Position numbers and translations under genes: made by a program. A DNA stretch of 64,000 bases from Corticium candelabrum (taxonomy: Eukaryota > Porifera > Homoscleromorpha > Homosclerophorida > Plakinidae), in NCBI RefSeq assembly GCF_963422355.1, contig NC_085085.1, forward strand, positions 82,650-146,649, read 5' to 3'. Positions 1-48,282 of the stretch are shown piece by piece (positions within the stretch are counted from its first letter, which is position 1; each line of letters begins with the position of its first letter). Below the pieces are notes generated by a model, which saw nothing but the letters and a program-made list of their open reading frames with translations, did not search any database and was not told the origin of the DNA.

Positions 1-135
1 ACGATGCAGGCCAAGGTCACCATAGGCTATATCGGAGGAGTGGATGTTCTCTGACAGCAGAAACGCTCGTGATTGTGGAGGCCTTGTTGGCGGAATGTTT
101 GGTGACCGTACTGACATTGACTAGTCAGGACTGAC

Positions 136-221
136 CATGTTTCTGTCTCTGGTGGTTACAAGGCCGGCATGATTTAGAGCAGTAAATCCACAACCATCAA
201 AGCTGCAGTGTAAAGCAAACT
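136..221 (-). CDS. Possible exon of an unidentified minus-strand gene (ankyrin-like)
   Basis: On the minus strand, an 86-bp open segment lies between a CAG acceptor (+ strand ct at 222) and a GTCAGT donor (+ strand ending ac at 135). Read in one frame it gives a peptide containing GFTALNHAG, which resembles the first helix of an ankyrin repeat. A second minus-strand open segment continues to the window edge (about 1-70). There is no further support, since the rest of the gene would lie left of the window. The acceptor also sits just downstream of the microsatellite, so this could be chance. Confidence 0.25.
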
Positions 222-247
222 CTGATGCCGTTTGCCTTGCTTCGCAT

Positions 248-623
<376 letters not shown>

Positions 624-1501
624 AATATGCTACAGGAAGCTCCAGTATATTGGGATGGTCAAGTCTCTGTGTCACATGTTTGCATTTACATATAGAATCA
701 TTGCCATCATTTTCTACTAATTTCCCATGTCAATTACAGTAATCCTCCTCCTGCTAGCATGGCATGCAGACACCAAAAAAGGCAACAAAAATAATTACCT
801 ACGGAATTATTCGGTAAAAACGGTATACGTGTTCGTGTTTATGCACCCCAGCAAAGCAACTCTAGATCTGAACATGAACATGTTGGCAGATGGATCAAAA
901 ACAATAAACAGTCTAGTCTGTATGACAATGATCAAACTGGTGAACAAAGCTTAATTTTAAAGAAGAGAAAATGGCACAGAGTGTAACTTTAAACTTCTGA
1001 CTCTGTTTGTTTACATTCTATTTTATCATTAGTTTTAACCATAAAATCTCTTTCAAGAAGAATCCACTGCCTCTTCAGACATCTTCGTATTTTCTTTTCT
1101 TGAGGGTTTGGTACTCCCTGCCACGTGAGGATTCCCCATGCTCTTATTCTTCTCAAATCCTGCATGTAATATGGTGTATTTTCATCATTACAGTTAAATT
1201 AAAACACCAGGCGGTCAATCACACAAATTAATTAATATTCTCACTCTGTATGGTCGGATCTTGGTGATCGTCCAGAACGATGCAACATTATCATCGGGGG
1301 ACTTCTTCCATATCGTCCGTGTTACCTTGCGACCGATTCCAAAACCGTGCAATGCATAAACTATCTGATACAGCTTCCTTCCTGTATTGCGAGCGAACGT
1401 CTGAGCGTCTCCCATCTTTTATACGGGAAATCAGATTGTGTTACTGGGTGTGGCCAGCAAGTTGCTATCGTGCAGTAGGGAGCTCCCTTCTCTGGATTAC
1501 A

Positions 1502-2001
1502 ATGGCAGCGTTTTCGAAAACAGATATTGCCTTTATACGCTCTCAGTTTAATCGTTTGGATAGGGAAAATTTTGGCTCGCTGGACGTGCCGGCAATCAAG
1601 CGAGCTGTTGAGTATTGCTGGGTAGTAGCAGGTCTGAAGGACAAGCCGCAGCCGCAAGAGATCGAGAGTGCATTTCAGGCTCATCAGCAAAATCAAAGAG
1701 TCAATTTGAGTCAATTTATTTTGGTAGGTAAACATTCTTACGCGTATGCTGTGTTTAGTTGGATGTACATGCATGATATGTCCACTTTCACGTATTGCAG
1801 GTTTTGCAGTTGTTGAAAACTAGACAACGAAATAGGAGAACAGTTCAAACCTCTGAGAGCACAAAATGGGATACTGTAAAGAGAGGAGGGGTTTCTACAG
1901 CTAAAAGAGTAGGTCGATTTTTTGGTGTCTCAAATGACAAAGTAGAAGGAGCGCCAAGTGACATGGAAATATGGAAGTTCAAAATGGAGGAAAGAGCCAA
2001 G
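1502..2001 (+). CDS. iRhom exons 1-2: EF-hand-like N-terminal region
   Basis: Exon 1 (74 codons) and exon 2 (67 codons) are joined in phase 0. The pattern is helix, D-R-E-N-F-G-S-L-D loop, helix, linker, helix, Q-N-Q-R-V-N-L-S-Q-F loop, helix. This is the spacing of an EF-hand pair, but the calcium ligands at positions 3, 5 and 12 are poorly kept, so calcium binding is doubtful. EF-hands are known in some active rhomboids (RHBDL1/3 type) and are not part of the iRhom layout I know. Exon 2 then gives the basic KRGG...KRVGRFFG segment that resembles the conserved iRhom cytosolic motif. This supports these exons belonging to the same gene. Confidence 0.75.
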
Positions 2002-4803
2002 GTATTGTATTGCTAGGTCTCTCTTAAAGTTAAATTTTTGTTTCTGGTAAAGATCTTCAAAATTAATGCAGACAGTTATGTATAACGCTGTAAACATTTA
2101 CGTAGATAAAGGTACAGTGTATGTGTAGCTGGACTAGTAGTGATAACTATTCAAGAATGGCTCTATATACGTGTGTGCTTATAGTAAGGGTTTTGGCATT
2201 TGCGCTAGCTGATTTGGTTTCAATTAATCAAGCTCTAATTACACCCATACAATTTGCAGAATGTTCTAATGAGATGAGGCTAGACCAAACAGCCAAGCCT
2301 AAGATGACACTTAGTCTTGCGTAGCTGTGGAAGTATGATGGTTGGTAGGGTGAGACTAAACATTAGTTAATGTGCAGTAATAAGAGTACTTAGTCACTTG
2401 AGTAGATTTTAAAATGTTTAATTAAATAGTATCTGTCTTTATTGTGATATGATGAGTGCTGTTAATCATAGTACGTTGTTTTGTTGGTTATAGGCAGGGG
2501 ATGTTGGAGTAAAAGGAGTTGGCTTGGCTCATCTGACTAGTACTCTTCACCGGAAGCAGTTTTCATCTCACGTCGATCAAAGTATTCAAATGGATTTACT
2601 ATATGATAATCAACAGTCTAGTTCTTTGCATGATGTGGTGCTGTCTGATTTTCAATCACAAAGTCAACATACTAGTCCTGAAACTGTCCAAGTTGATGTT
2701 CATTCATCACACATTCCTTCTCAACCGGCTGTCCAAGGAGTTCCATCAATTCAAGCTGTACGTCCTCGTGCAGTTGTTAGTGCACCTGAACTACAGCCTA
2801 TTACTCAATCTGGTGAACAATTATCTGTCCAGAGTCGACATGGAAAGGAAAGCCAGTTCATTAGTGATGCTAAAGAAGCCATGGCATATTACAGGCGTAG
2901 AGTGAGAGAAGAGGAAGAAGAAAAAAGAAACAAAGAAGAATGGTTTGGATATGACCAGCAGAATCTCCTTGAGTCAACTACAGAACGAAAACAGTCTAGA
3001 GGTGATGGTGCTAAGAAGGTTGATACATTGGTCAGAATTCAATTGGAATCTCTTCCAAGTTTCTTTCCAATATTTGTAATTCTTGTGAGTGTTGGGCAGT
3101 TGATTGCTTTTGGTGTGACGGCTTACCTTGGTGGCTTTGCTCCAATTGGTTTTGGAGCTGAGAATATGACAGATGTCTTCTCATCACCAGAACCACCATA
3201 CGAGAAAAATTTCACTCATCAAGTTTCTAAAAATTTGTGGATTGGACCAGATGCACGCTATCTTATTCATGTTGGAGCTAAGTTTACTCCATGTATGAGG
3301 AAGGATCACAAGATATTTTCAGGGTGATTACCTTAATCTTATTAGTAAGATGGTTTCTTGTGCTTTTACATTTGTGTAAGGTACCTTATTATTGTCTATT
3401 TCTTCTACTTTGGGATAGCTAAAACATTTAATTAAATGGGTAGGATGTGATATGCAGTGTGCGAAATAACGGCCGGACATCGGACATTTACCGACCAAAA
3501 GAAACATTTGTCCGGCCATTCGTGATTTCGCCGGACATTTTGTCCGGTGGCGTAGCGCTAGCGTCAGGTGTGGAATTCCGTATGAGCAACCCACATCCTC
3601 GCACGAAACAAACGCGAACAGCCACGCGTCGTCGTGTACACTGTACAGTACTGCACCTGTACGTGTTTTGTCAAATCCCGGATGTAGCAGCGCACGTACA
3701 CACGCTGGGGCTCCGAGGGTTGCTTGCGCAACAACAAAAATGCAGCGGGCAGTCACGGGCCGTAGAGATACGTGTACAGTACACGGTGAACGCGGCAGGA
3801 TAGGAAACTCAGAGATATTTGTGTGCAATGTTTTCTGTGGGGGCTATAAGAACCTGAAGATGAGTAGGTTGATAGCATAGCACGAAGTCACTGAACTACA
3901 TACCATGGTGGACCACAGCTAGACTGCCACTAGCGTAGCGTAGTGCATGTTCTTGAAACAATTGCAGTTTCCACGTCTAGAGGTATAGCGCATATGAACA
4001 TGAAGATGACGTTTCCAAAACTCACTGGGTATGACAATTGAAGAACTGAACGGTCATGCAGAATTCTAATTTAGTGGATGGGTTTGTAGCTAGGGTGTAG
4101 TCTAGCTGTCAGAGGAATGAAAGTCTGTCAATGGTTACTCAGACTTTTTAGTAATTTGTCAAGTGGGTTAATTGTACTAATTGCGTGCATCTATGACTCT
4201 CTATTAATTAAAGGCATGCAACATCAAAGTGTCATGTAGAGCCATGAAACCTGGCACTTGGTCAGGCATCCTCAAGCTAGCTGCAGTGGCAAATGTCTTT
4301 TGTCGACCTGTTCGTGCAGAGTATCCCAAGAGATTTGATTTGGCAACACAAGTACATGGACACGTGTACCAACCTCGAATTACTGCGGCAATCTATGACA
4401 ATCAGGTCCAGATCCAGATGGGGGTTTAGGGGGTTGAAACTCCCTCTTTTCCAATAAGCGTGGATCAATAATTTCATTAGAAAAGAAAAAATTAGTAATG
4501 CTATAAATAACTGCTACCAGGTCAACGCCCTCTTTCAAAAATTCTTGGATCCAGGCCTGACATGTACAGTTGTCATGAATAGATCCACTACAGTAACTAG
4601 ATCTGAATGAGGAAACATATACCTCCACCCAAAACCACTTTGTTCCTTGTGCTTGCATATCTAGTGTGGTGGACTCAGATGTTGGAAAAAGATGTGGTGG
4701 GATCAGTGTGTGTACACTTTCGCTTGCACGTGTCATTGCTTCGCTCCTCGAGTAGGGGTTGCAAGGTCTTTACTCCCAAGTAGGTGTCCATTGAACCCAG
4801 CAA

Positions 4804-4856
<53 letters not shown>

Positions 4857-4945
4857 TCTATAATGCCAAAATGGTATGGCATAGACTGGCTTTAGACTGT
4901 GCAGACATGTTTTTTGAATAACGTGTGGTAGATACCCACGTAGGT

Positions 4946-4991
<46 letters not shown>

Positions 4992-7049
4992 CTGTTAAAT
5001 ATATGTATATATACGTATGTGATTAATGTAAGTGATAAGTAGTATTTGCCAGGATTGGAATGTCCGACAAGACCTTTGTAATGTCCGGCAAATTTTAAAT
5101 TGACAGGACATCATGTTCGGTTGTCAGTCAAAGACTATTTTGCACACTGATATGTTACAGCTAGACAGTATGAACGTTGCCAGCTTTAAAGTGCAAGTAT
5201 ATGAATGCTTGCTTAGTGCAGTTCTATGCAGTAGTACTGCAAGACAGTTCTGTGCAGTTAAACTTCCGTAAAGAACCTAAATGGAACACTTTAGGGGAAC
5301 CAGATTAGTGTTTCTCTTACAGAGATGTTTCAATTACAAAATTCTAGGTCTCATGAAAGATTCTATTGAATGACGACATGAATTAAACTTAACTGTAGTA
5401 CATAGATCTAACTAGCCTCGTACCAGACCCTCTCATGCCGTCGTACCCGGAACGAGGCTATCATCTTGTACCAGTCCCTCTCACACTGTCGTGCGGCACG
5501 ATGGCACGAGAGGGTCTGGTACTAGGCTAACATCTAACCACACTGAGCAAAGAAACATACCGTAATTTTCCTAATAACTTCTTAGGGATTTATTTTTAAG
5601 TATCTTTTAATGAGGAAATTAATTGAGAGGGGAATTATTCAAGAAGGAAATTATTCAAGAGAGGGAATTTTTAGCTCTGCTCTGTAGGTAGTAAATTATT
5701 TGGAAGAGGGAATTAATTGGTTGGGGAATTATTTGGGGAATACAGCATATTAACTGTATCTCTGGGAAATGGAATTTGGGGTGGCTGGGAGAGCTAGAAA
5801 TTTGTTCGAAATAGTCAGCAATTATTGACAGTTGAAATATGGTGTTTTTTGTAAAATGCTTGAATGTGCCAATTTTTAGGTATGCTGCTCTGTTGGATGT
5901 AGAAGCAAGTGAAGGTGGATATGGTTGTTGTGTTCTTGATCTTGGGTATCGATCTGGTATTTACTCGACTCAAGACAAGTGTGCTAAGTATGAAGGGGCA
6001 TTTAAACCAGGGTTGACATGCAAGGCATATGCACAATGGTCATCTGACTCGGTTTTGGTTGAATTTCGGCCTTGTTGTACAACTATAACTGGACAGTGCA
6101 CACTTACTAGCAAAGATTTGTGTGATTTTTATGAAGGAACTTATTTTCAGGATAAGGAGAATTGCTCAGAGGTGAATTGTCTTAGTGGAGTGTGTGGAAT
6201 GGGTGGTCTGTCAAGTGATGAGACAAATCCATATTTACCAAGTAATCCTAGTCAAGGATGGAGGTTTGTTCTTCCACTTTTATTCCATACTGGTGTTATT
6301 CATCTGGCTGCTGTCATTGTTCTGCAACTGTTGATTGGATGGAATATTGAGAAAACTGCTGGCTGGTTTAGAGTTCTACTGATTTATTTTCTCAGTGGAG
6401 TCGGTGGTTATATTGTACGATATAGTCATTTGTGTTTTGTTCTTTGTTTTGTATGTCATATTTCTGTTTCCAATGTTGATTGTCAGTGTCCATGTTGACT
6501 TGCTAGTTCTATGTGCTAATGTGCGTGTTTGTATAATTTTGATATATTTTACAGCTTATGAAAGTTTCTTATTTGTAGGTGAGTGGTATATTCGTTCCAT
6601 ATCAGCCGACAGTTGGAGCATCGCCGTCCGTGTTCGGTCTTCTTGGAGTTCTTGTTGTAGAGCTTTTTCAATCTTGGCAACTTATTGAGAGAAAGTTGTG
6701 GGCTGTCATCAAACTCTCTCTCTTGATTCTACTATTTCTCATGATAGGCACTTTGCCGTATGTTGATAACTTTGCTCATCTTGGTGGCTTCTGTTTTGGC
6801 ATTGTTGCTGGCGTCATTTTTCTGCCTTACATCACATTTGGCAAATGGGATGCTCGTCGTAAGCGTATTCTTCTTATCATTGCTATCCCTGGTCTTATCT
6901 TTATGTACATCATTGGCTTGGTTGTATTTTATGTGGTGCAAAATACTAATTTTTGTCCAAATTGCAAGTATGTCAACTGCATTCCATACACATCTTCAAT
7001 TTGTGAAGATGCATTTGCAAGCCCTGATCCAGACAATGTGGCTCTTTGA
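1502..7049 (+). CDS. RHBDF-like: iRhom-like inactive rhomboid with N-terminal EF-hand-like pair
   Basis: iRhoms are ER/Golgi polytopic pseudoproteases that control ADAM17 maturation and EGFR-ligand trafficking. Exons: 1502-1723, 1801-2001, 2494-3323, 5880-6414, 6579-7049. All junctions are GT-AG and in phase, giving 752 aa. Residues 1-90 look like two degenerate EF-hands. Next come a basic stretch (KRVGRFFGVSNDK), a low-complexity cytosolic region, a first membrane segment (about 320-350), and the iRhom luminal domain (WIGPDARYLIHVGAKF, then a Cys-rich loop). The rhomboid core follows, with QGWRF, H554/H559, GASPSVFG (Ser611) and DNFAHLGG (His663). The GlpG Asn154 position is Val563. Human iRhoms have GPAG at the active site, so Ser/His retention here is notable, although Pro612 after the Ser argues against activity. 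Family assignment is firm; human RHBDF1/2 orthology is not resolved. Confidence 0.93.
3455..5149. mobile_element. hAT-like non-autonomous transposon, 1.7 kb
   Basis: The ends are inverted copies: CAGTGTGCGAAATAA at the left, and TATTTTGCACACTG at the right. CAGTG-type ends are typical of hAT elements. A direct ATATG flanks both sides (3450-3454 and 5150-5154), shorter than the usual 8-bp hAT duplication. TGTCCGG/GGACAT motifs cluster near both ends (3470-3550 and 5060-5110), as subterminal transposase-binding repeats do. No transposase is visible inside. Confidence 0.7.
4806..4987. repeat. Two (TA)n microsatellites
   Basis: Pure AT dinucleotide runs at about 4806-4853 and 4951-4987, both inside the hAT-like element of iRhom intron 3. 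Confidence 0.97.
5413..5529. mobile_element. 117-bp MULE-like MITE (TAGCCTC family)
   Basis: Terminal inverted repeats are TAGCCTCGTACCAGACCC at the left and the complement ending CTAGGCTA at the right. It is flanked by a 9-bp duplication with one mismatch (AGATCTAAC at 5404-5412, ACATCTAAC at 5530-5538). A 9-bp duplication is characteristic of Mutator-like elements. The TIR start TAGCCTC is shared with the larger elements at 13987-17344 and 28420-29491. Confidence 0.75.
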
Positions 7050-7488
7050 GGACATGGTTTTGACAATGAATTGACAAAGTAGATCGAGTTGTTTGTGTTT
7101 CGTGCTCTTTTCTTTGTTGCATAGTACATTTATCTGTTCAAGTGCACTGTTGCTATATATGTATTTTACAACATTGACAACACGTTTTTACATATTTTAT
7201 GACTGTGTTGCAGTAGTCAATTGGCTACATGTATAGTGCAGTATAATAGGTATGTTGTGTTATAACCTAATGCAGTCATTTGTTTGTCTTGTGTTACAAC
7301 ATTATGGAAATTTCATGGAGAATTGGATCGCTTGCATTTATAATCTAGAAATTAGTGCTAAGTCTAACTTAAAAGAACTCTATTTTGAAGGCAGTAATAA
7401 CGATGTATAATTATTTCAATGGAGTTTTAGTTGTGTGAGACTGACTTCCTCAATGCTCATGCACACACCTACAATATGAACCAATCTG

Positions 7489-7494
7489 AATAAA
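7489..7494 (+). terminator. Candidate poly(A) signal of the iRhom-like gene
   Basis: AATAAA hexamer downstream of the stop codon at 7047-7049. The cleavage site is not determinable from sequence alone. Confidence 0.4.
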
Positions 7495-8057
7495 TTCTGC
7501 AGTGCCCATTATTGGTAATTGTCTTGATGAGGTTGGTGAACTCTCACTGTCTCTAGGAATTGAACGTTTTCCTAGCTGTCTGAACCTTTTGGAACCTTTT
7601 GGCCATCAACCAACAGATCTGTTTTTCAGTGTGAATGCTCATAACTTTGTCTTGCATGGCATCGATGAAAATACACCATTTCCCATCAAATCATCAACTT
7701 TTTGTTGGAGTCTGCTGCAATTGAAGGCCAGATCATCAGCATCCATTGAGATCAAAATTTGAGATTTGGTCCCCCTAGAGTACGTCTTACACGTACAATT
7801 GACCAACGTCAACATGACAATCAACTATCAGCCTGACTGATTCAATTTTTACGCCAAACTGTTCTAAGTATAGCTAATTAAAATATCTAGAGAGTCAAAA
7901 ACTTAAGTCACCTTACCTAGTTAAGCTTCCTATGACAATGATTGCATTGATGCTCCACAGCCTTAATTAATTAACTATAATTCCCTTCTCTGCACTTATT
8001 ACAACCAGCTGCAGCTTGCTGCATGATTGAAATTAGTTAAGCGCTAACTATAAGGAT

Positions 8058-8177
<120 letters not shown>

Positions 8178-8263
8178 TCCCTTCTTTATTTTGCTTCTAC
8201 ACATGACCTGGTTCGTTGATGGTCGGATAGATAAATACTACTAGAGATACTTACCATACACAG

Positions 8264-8292
8264 TTTCGTGACGTTGGTCACGTGATAACGAA
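8264..8292 (+). promoter_or_regulatory. E-box / CLEAR-like palindrome upstream of ferlin
   Basis: GGTCACGTGATAACG carries a CACGTG E-box (core 8279-8284) inside a wider imperfect palindrome bounded by TTCGT and ACGAA. It lies about 140 bp before the ferlin ATG. GTCACGTGA matches the core bound by USF/MiT-family bHLH factors. That it acts here is inference. Confidence 0.3.
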
Positions 8293-8421
8293 GGAAGCTG
8301 TCATTGGCCAAAACTAGTGTCACTTGTAGACTCGTGGCTCTGTTCAGCGCCTGTCGTTCACCTGTTGTCGCCGCAGCATCACAGGGACAGACAGTGGCCT
8401 TTCGCCTTGTGTGCTGCTATC

Positions 8422-44671
<36,250 letters not shown>

Positions 44672-45404
44672 ACTATGAGAGATTCAGAATTGCTTGAGCG
44701 CGCAATGAACTATTTTGGTGTGTTTGCTTTGCTGCTATAGGAACTTCTAATGCTACTCTATCAGTTGCTGTTTTTGTTTGTAGCATTTTTGATTGTATTT
44801 GTGTAACCGGTTATATTGTGGGTATGCCAGAAATGGCACCCTACACATTTACATCTTGCACATCTTGCTGTGGGAACCCGAGACCTATAAGAAGTACACT
44901 CTTTGCTTTATATGTTTGCACTCCAAATATTCACTCAGTCCGATTTGTCTGTTTTTTCATCTATTAGAGACATGTCTAGCGAAAAGTCGTTTGTATAGGT
45001 AGTGTTATATGGCTGCACTAGACATCTGCATGGCTTTTTTATACAGTGACAAATAACGTAATCAGTTCATTGATTCAGAATGGGATACCTCGATCCAATT
45101 TGTGGCCAAAACCGAAAGGGAGACAAGGTAAAAACTAACTTTCAAAGGCATAGCTGGTTCCTAGGACAATCCAGATCCTCGTTATCTTCATTTTCCCAGT
45201 GTTCAAACAGCTCTGAAATCTGTAAGCTCGAGCTCATTGATGGATCCATGATGTCACAGTGACTTATACAGGAGGTCAGCTTCTTTTCAGTCAATTACTC
45301 AAGGCAAAGTTACTGTATTACAAGTCTACTCTGAGTCTAATTGGCGAACGAAGCGAGCCTCTCTCTTGTCATGTCAATTGAGCTCGAGATATATTATATT
45401 TATA

Positions 45405-45451
45405 TATTTATCTACTATATAAAGCTCAAATTGTCTGTCTGTCTGTCTGTC

Positions 45452-45505
<54 letters not shown>

Positions 45506-46643
45506 CGCGTTTGGGGGCCACGTCTTTTGTCCGTTCGCAACCGAAATCGGTACACACACTCGGCATGCATAGGAGAAGGTTTGCGTAAAAAAATTAAAAA
45601 ATTATGCACCGGGTCCCCTCTCGAGGGGTCGACCCCCGCGTAAAATTTCTCGATGACGCTAACGCTACACATTCCGGTTCATTCCAACACACGCCCACGC
45701 CAGTCCTGTGTAGACCCTATGCATCGCCGTCCTTCGCAAAGCTTCGAGCGATCGAATATCTCTTGACGACGAAACTTAAGCTGGATTTACAATATGGGAA
45801 CGCTTGAGCGTCGCGTCGCGTGCGTCCAGTCACGTTGTCTTGCGTGGGAGTGGCACGTATCGCGTCACACGCGTCGTACCATTCACAATACGATTTCAGC
45901 GCGCCGTAGACGTCGCTGCCTGAATTATTGAACTGACCACTCGCGCTTCGATTTTCTACTAGCAGAACTCTGCCGGAACCCCCAGCTTGCTCAAAATCAA
46001 TTTCGAGGCGTTCTCCCATGCACGCAGGTCTTTGTACGTCTTGCAGTTGATCATCTACAAGCAAGGACAGCTCCCTACGCAATCTACAGACCGCTCAACG
46101 TCGAGTACAGCGCCCAAATCAATAATCATTGCCCACGGAAGCCACACGTGCATTTATATTTGGCTGTGATTGGTCGAAATGAAGGTGCTACTTCCGACGC
46201 GATGTGTAAAGCTTCCGATTCGACGCTCAAATAGAACTTGGTTCTATTTGGACGCGTCGCGTCGCGAGCGTCGCGTCCGTCGAACGTCGCGTCGCGTAGA
46301 CCATTTACAATTTGAATTTGTACTACGCGACGTGACGCGACGCGACGCATGCGACGCGACGCTCAAACGTTTGCATATTGTAAATCCAGCTTTACTCTTC
46401 TATCGCTTGCGTTTCTCTCCAAATTCTGATTGCATTTGCACCGAATCCAACCTACACGTTTTCTGCAGCAAGCGCTACACGGGGAGTGTGTCAATTTCGA
46501 TCGAAACAAGCGCGAAGAGCAAGATTCGAATTCATTCAGCATATCCGGGACCTCGCAACAAAGATTGCACGTGACGTATCCACAGACCTATCTTTACACT
46601 ACAGTATCTTGCCCGTACGACGGACGGGCCATGTATACTAGTC
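45405..46643. mobile_element. Helentron-like non-autonomous element
   Basis: The left part reads TATCTACTATATAAAGCTC, followed by (TCTG)n and (TG)n microsatellite tracts (45430-45503). The right part has a perfect short hairpin GCCCGT-ACGACGG-ACGGGC (46611-46629), followed about 10 nt later by ATACTAGT. A 5' microsatellite, a 3' terminal hairpin and no TIRs or target duplication fit the Helentron/HINE group. No Rep/helicase frame is present. Boundaries are approximate, and a TTA-flanked MITE is nested inside. Confidence 0.5.
45779..46391. mobile_element. 613-bp TTA-flanked MITE (PIF/Harbinger-like)
   Basis: TIRs AGCTGGATTTACAATATG at the left and CATATTGTAAATCCAGCT at the right, flanked by TTA on both sides (45776-45778, 46392-46394). 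A 3-bp TTA/TWA duplication is typical of PIF/Harbinger. The subterminal DNA is dense in CGTCGCG/CGCGACG motifs in both orientations. Confidence 0.75.
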
Positions 46644-48282
46644 TATTTATATATATACGTACGTCAGCACTTGTCATATGGATTTACGGCAAAACAGAAA
46701 GACAAATCAACAAAACGACGATGCCAGATGAATGCAATTTTGACTCCGTAACATATGCGCTAAAAATTGAAGCATGGGATCTCTTTTGAGGGGTCGACTC
46801 AATTGTAATTTGTTGGCGAGGAGAGTCAAACGACTCTCGATTTTGCTCCCTTACGCGACTAAAGAGAAAAGGAGACTGATTTGTGACAAGCGGAATGAAA
46901 AAGAAAAGCTAAAAGAAGAGAAAAGTCTGTTTTTTGAGTTTCCGCGCGTTACTTTGATAGAAATTATTGCTACGCAACCATTGTCACGTGACTATGCGAT
47001 CATTGTTACGCGACTATCTCAGTAAACGAGTGAGACGATTGAAGCGTGAACGAAGAATTGAAGACAACTATAGTGTTTTGCGTTCGATTATTTGAACTCA
47101 GCGTTCAGTTACTCGATTCAGGCAATCAATTATCCGATGTTCTGTCCTAATTAGAAGTACCAAATATAGAAATAATTATTTTAGTCGCACATTTCTTTCA
47201 TGACGTCTTTCTATGATGCTCACTCACGTTTCAGCTGAACACTAAATGATTGATTCAAGAAAGGTGGGAAGATGAAGTAGTGAAATTCGAGCTCTTCATT
47301 AGCTAAAACCAGCTGCGGCGCATGATGGACTGTTGCATGGTATCATGCAAGACGCGCGATTTACAAAGTATGCGGATTACACCACGATTGACGGAGCAAG
47401 GCGTTGTTCTGTAGGCTTCCTAGATATGTAGATCTAGGACCTTCGTGGTAACGTGGGACACCAAGATTAGTGCAAATGAAATTTTTCTACAACACACGCT
47501 AAAACTTCACGCTAAAGTCAAGATTAATTACAAATTATTGCGTCTGATGATATTTGAGCAGCTGCCCAACCGCAGACTATGTAAGTTATTTAGTTGCACA
47601 ACAGCCCTAAGCAACGGATAATTGAACGCCTGAATCGAATAATTGAACGCAAAATACTATAGAAGAGCAACTGAAAGTCTATTTCCTGAGTTCCCGCGTT
47701 TGTTTGACAGAAACTATTGCTACGTAACGCAACCATTGTTACGCGAATAGGTAAAGACAGAACACCATCGCTCGCCAAACACAATGCTAACCGAGCATTT
47801 ACTAGTTTAGTTGTAGTCTGTGCCTCTACATAATATGCAGCTCACTCGAGCAGCAGCAGGTAACGTTGCTGCGTGCAACTACTAAAAATCCTGTTCTGTA
47901 CGTACATGTTTAATTTTTGTGTAGTCCACACACGTACGGCGATCAATGACTAGCCAGTTCGATATAGATTGCACACAGAAATCTGGTGCACTACGTACAC
48001 ACATACAGATACAATACAGACGACAGCAAGGACAGGTGAAACTCTAGCTAGTGTACCGTTGCCATGGAAACGCGTACGGCAAGTCTGGTTTGGTTCAGTC
48101 AATCTCACAAGTGAAAGCAAGCGTATGTACGTGTACTGTTATGTAGTAGTAGACTGCAGTAAATAGAAAACACATTATTGTTACGCGTGGATGTGCACTC
48201 TATTACAAGTGACCTATTTTCTTGGCTTCCTGTTACGAGATCAGTCTACGCATGCGCGAAAGTACAGGAATGCGAAGTGGAG

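Larger units (their letters stand above)
3324..5879 (+). other. iRhom intron 3, transposon-bearing
   Basis: This 2.5-kb intron contains an hAT-like non-autonomous element (3455-5149), two (TA)n tracts and a 117-bp MULE-like MITE (5413-5529). The rest is AT-rich sequence with no recognisable coding potential. The open frames inside the hAT-like element have no recognisable domain. Confidence 0.8.
44672..48282. other. Spacer between ferlin and DTWD1
   Basis: 3.6 kb. It holds the ferlin 3' UTR (no canonical AATAAA found close to the stop), a Helentron-like element (about 45405-46643) with a nested MITE, and 1.6 kb of mixed sequence up to the DTWD1 start. A GTCGCG/CGACGC-rich, CpG-dense stretch (45790-46370) belongs to the MITE. 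I find no gene. Confidence 0.6.
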
